From the NCBI GenBank assembly GCA_003223395.1, contig QHUZ01000043.1, positions 1 to 37,356 of the forward strand: 37,356 bases of DNA, given 5' to 3'. Position 1 is the stretch's first letter, and every line of letters begins with the position of its first letter. A program made the position numbers and the translations under genes. The notes beneath the pieces were generated by a model that was not told where the DNA came from, ran no database searches, and saw only the letters and a program-made list of their open reading frames with translations. This document shows positions 36,214 to 37,356 of this stretch, piece after piece. The stretch comes from Gemmatimonadota bacterium. Its GTDB lineage: Bacteria; Gemmatimonadota; Gemmatimonadetes; Gemmatimonadales; GWC2-71-9.

Positions 36214-36540
36214 GGGAGGAGCGCGCGAACCAGGAAGAGTGAGATCAGCGGCAGTCGACGAGTGCTGAACGACAATCGGCGCCCATCTGATGCCCCGCCC
36301 TTCGGGAATGCGAATGACAGTCGTTGCTGTACGGGCGAGTGGTGCCGAGAGAAGTCGGTGGAATGCGCAGTCGGCCGGATGGATGCGGGGGCACCCGGCC
36401 GTGGAGTGCGACTCGATGTGCGCCGGACCGGACTGCTCGCCGATGCTGGCATCGGCCCACGCCGCGGCCGCCGGCACGCTGAATTGCAACAGCGCGAGGA
36501 GGAGAAGCGGCGTCCGGACCCACAGCGAGCGTTTCCGCAT
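36202..36540 (-). CDS. Exported Cys/His leader protein with C-terminal RAPP motif (copy B)
   Basis: 112 residues, starting at the ATG that lies 7 bases after TAATAT on the minus strand. A signal peptide (about 1-28, MRKRSLWVRTPLLLLALLQF) is followed by the cluster His41, His45, Cys50, His54, Cys58, His61. It ends R106-A-P-P-T-L-S-stop. Alignment with copy A by eye gives H-x(3/4)-C-x3-H-x(3/4)-C-x2-[C/H] and the same RAPP...LS tail. It is 100 bases upstream of the TonB receptor on the same strand and its last codons pair with that gene's Shine-Dalgarno. A metal-responsive arrest-peptide role is inferred; the metal (copper, zinc or other) is unknown. Confidence 0.75.
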   Translation of the reverse strand: MRKRSLWVRTPLLLLALLQFSVPAAAAWADASIGEQSGPAHIESHSTAGCPRIHPADCAFHRLLSAPLARTATTVIRIPEGRGIRWAPIVVQHSSTAADLTLPGSRAPPTLS

Positions 36541-36547
36541 CGGGGGC

Positions 36548-36553
36548 ATATTA
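36548..36553 (-). promoter_or_regulatory. -10 hexamer for leader B / TonB receptor operon
   Basis: TAATAT on the minus strand ends 7 bases before the leader ATG (36540), predicting a leaderless transcript. No good -35 is seen. Confidence 0.5.
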
Positions 36554-36570
36554 CAACGCACGACTCGGTC

Positions 36571-36600
36571 TTGACAGCCTCCGTCACACCCCCTTAGCAT
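36571..36600 (+). promoter_or_regulatory. Sigma-70-like promoter for the malic enzyme gene
   Basis: A perfect TTGACA (36571-36576), an 18-base spacer and TAGCAT (36595-36600) precede the gene, predicting a start near 36607 and a leader of about 20 bases. A second -10-like TATAAA lies at 36612-36617. It is back to back with the leader B promoter. Confidence 0.55.
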
Positions 36601-36615
36601 AACCCCTTCTCTATA

Positions 36616-36631
36616 AAGGACTTCTGTCCTT
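36616..36631 (+). promoter_or_regulatory. Hairpin enclosing the malic enzyme Shine-Dalgarno and start codon
   Basis: AAGGAC (36616-36621) and GTCCTT (36626-36631) form a perfect 6-bp stem with a TTCT loop. The stem contains the Shine-Dalgarno AAGGA and the first two bases of the TTG start, so it may limit translation. Confidence 0.45.
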
Positions 36632-37356
36632 GGTCCCGCCCAGCCGCCGCCAGGAGGCCCTCGACTATCACTCGCAGGGCCGCCCTGGGAAGATCCAGGT
36701 CACACCTACAAAGCCGTTCAAGGATCAGCGGGATCTATCCCTCGCGTACACGCCGGGCGTCGCCGAGCCGTGCCTGGACATCGCGAAGAACCCGGACGAC
36801 GCCTACCGCTACACGGCCAAAGGCAATCTCGTCGCCGTGGTCTCGAATGGGACGGCGGTGCTTGGCCTGGGAAACATCGGCGCGCTCGCGGGCAAGCCCG
36901 TGATGGAGGGCAAGGGCATCCTCTTCAAGGCCTTCGCCGACATCGACGTGTTCGACCTCGAGGTGGGCTCCGAGAATCCGGAAGACGTCATCCGCTTCTG
37001 CCAGCTGCTCGAGCCGACGGTCGGCGGGATCAATCTCGAGGACATTCGCTCGCCGGACTGCTTCCATATCGAGCAACGCCTGCGCGAAACGCTCGGCATC
37101 CCCGTGTTCCACGACGACCAGCACGGCACGGCGATTATTTCGGGCGCGGCGCTGCTCAACGCGCTCCTCCTCGTCAAGAAAGACCTCGCCAAGGTCAAGA
37201 TCGTATTCGCAGGCGCCGGCGCGGCCGCCATCGCGACCGCCGAGCACTACGTGCGCCTCGGCGTGCGTCGCGAGAACATCGTCATGTGCGACCACAAGGG
37301 CGTGATCTACAACGGCCGCGACGGGTTGGATGAGTTCAAGCAGCGCTTCGCGATCG
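36630..37356 (+). CDS. maeB: NADP-type malic enzyme (MaeB-like), 3'-truncated by window edge
   Basis: 242 codons are visible before the window ends. TTG at 36630 is the first usual start after an in-frame TAA at 36600 and has AAGGA 9 bases upstream. The sequence matches bacterial Mae[27 protein letters not shown] (catalytic Tyr region), [54 protein letters not shown] (metal Asp residues) and the NADP-binding start [13 protein letters not shown]. The enzyme oxidatively decarboxylates malate to pyruvate, making NADPH. Whether the C-terminal phosphotransacetylase-like domain of large MaeB proteins is present cannot be seen. Confidence 0.93.
   Translation, partial: MVPPSRRQEALDYHSQGRPGKIQVTPTKPFKDQRDLSLAYTPGVAEPCLDIAKNPDDAYRYTAKGNLVAVVSNGTAVLGLGNIGALAGKPVMEGKGILFKAFADIDVFDLEVGSENPEDVIRFCQLLEPTVGGINLEDIRSPDCFHIEQRLRETLGIPVFHDDQHGTAIISGAALLNALLLVKKDLAKVKIVFAGAGAAAIATAEHYVRLGVRRENIVMCDHKGVIYNGRDGLDEFKQRFAI

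Noticed and set aside
36541-36600. Upstream extension of leader B to a start at 36600
   Set aside because: The extra 20 residues are Cys/Arg-rich, precede a clear signal peptide and would lie upstream of the likely transcription start.

Overview
The window is GC-rich bacterial chromosome carrying about 31 protein genes, no RNA gene and no recognisable insertion sequence, prophage or CRISPR array. Frequent GTG/TTG starts, 4-base start/stop overlaps, outer-membrane machinery (TonB receptor, porin-like barrel, TolC, heptosyltransferase, FtsEX-EnvC) and protein sequence style point to a Gram-negative, possibly Gemmatimonadota. That placement is an impression, not a proof.

Layout. 3-1430: 5'-truncated M28 aminopeptidase. 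1499-8577: response regulator, sensor kinase, TolC-type channel, periplasmic adaptor and RND permease, all coupled by 4-base overlaps apart from one 35-base gap, i.e. an efflux pump with its own two-component system. The permease gene is damaged: about 340 bp (8044-8387) is inverted and flanking sequence is missing. 8637-8969: small exported PepSY-like protein. 8935-10005 (minus): a short Rho factor, divergent from lepA. 10048-25664: an unbroken plus-strand run of 15 genes with no gap above 12 bases: lepA, S9 peptidase, EEP-family lipoprotein, heptosyltransferase, ROK kinase, PfkB kinase, STAS-like/HATPase protein, STAS-like protein, Cys/Met PLP enzyme, ftsE, ftsX, envC-like activator, HlyD-type adaptor, ABC ATPase, ABC permease. 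25671-27083 (minus): GAF-GGDEF diguanylate cyclase. 27130-28676: pcm and nfo.

28685-36540 is a metal-uptake region and the most interesting part. Two small exported Cys/His proteins (28685-29008 plus; 36202-36540 minus) each sit just upstream of an outer-membrane protein gene: a porin-like barrel followed by ZnuA/ZnuB-type genes, and a TonB-dependent receptor followed by an M30-like metalloprotease. Both small proteins have a signal peptide, a Cys/His cluster and a C-terminal Arg-Ala-Pro-Pro (RAPP) motif a few codons before a shared Leu-Ser-stop. In both, the last codons (CTC TCC TGA) are perfectly complementary (9 and 11 bp) to the Shine-Dalgarno of the next gene. This looks like a duplicated metal-sensing arrest-peptide switch, related in concept to copper-responsive DUF2946/CruR leader ORFs and RAPP-type arrest peptides.

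36630 to the end: 5' part of a NADP-type malic enzyme, whose Shine-Dalgarno and TTG start lie in a small hairpin. Several genes (response regulator, lepA, pcm, the minus-strand small ORF) have a TANNNT-like -10 hexamer 6-9 bases before the start codon, suggesting leaderless or nearly leaderless transcripts.
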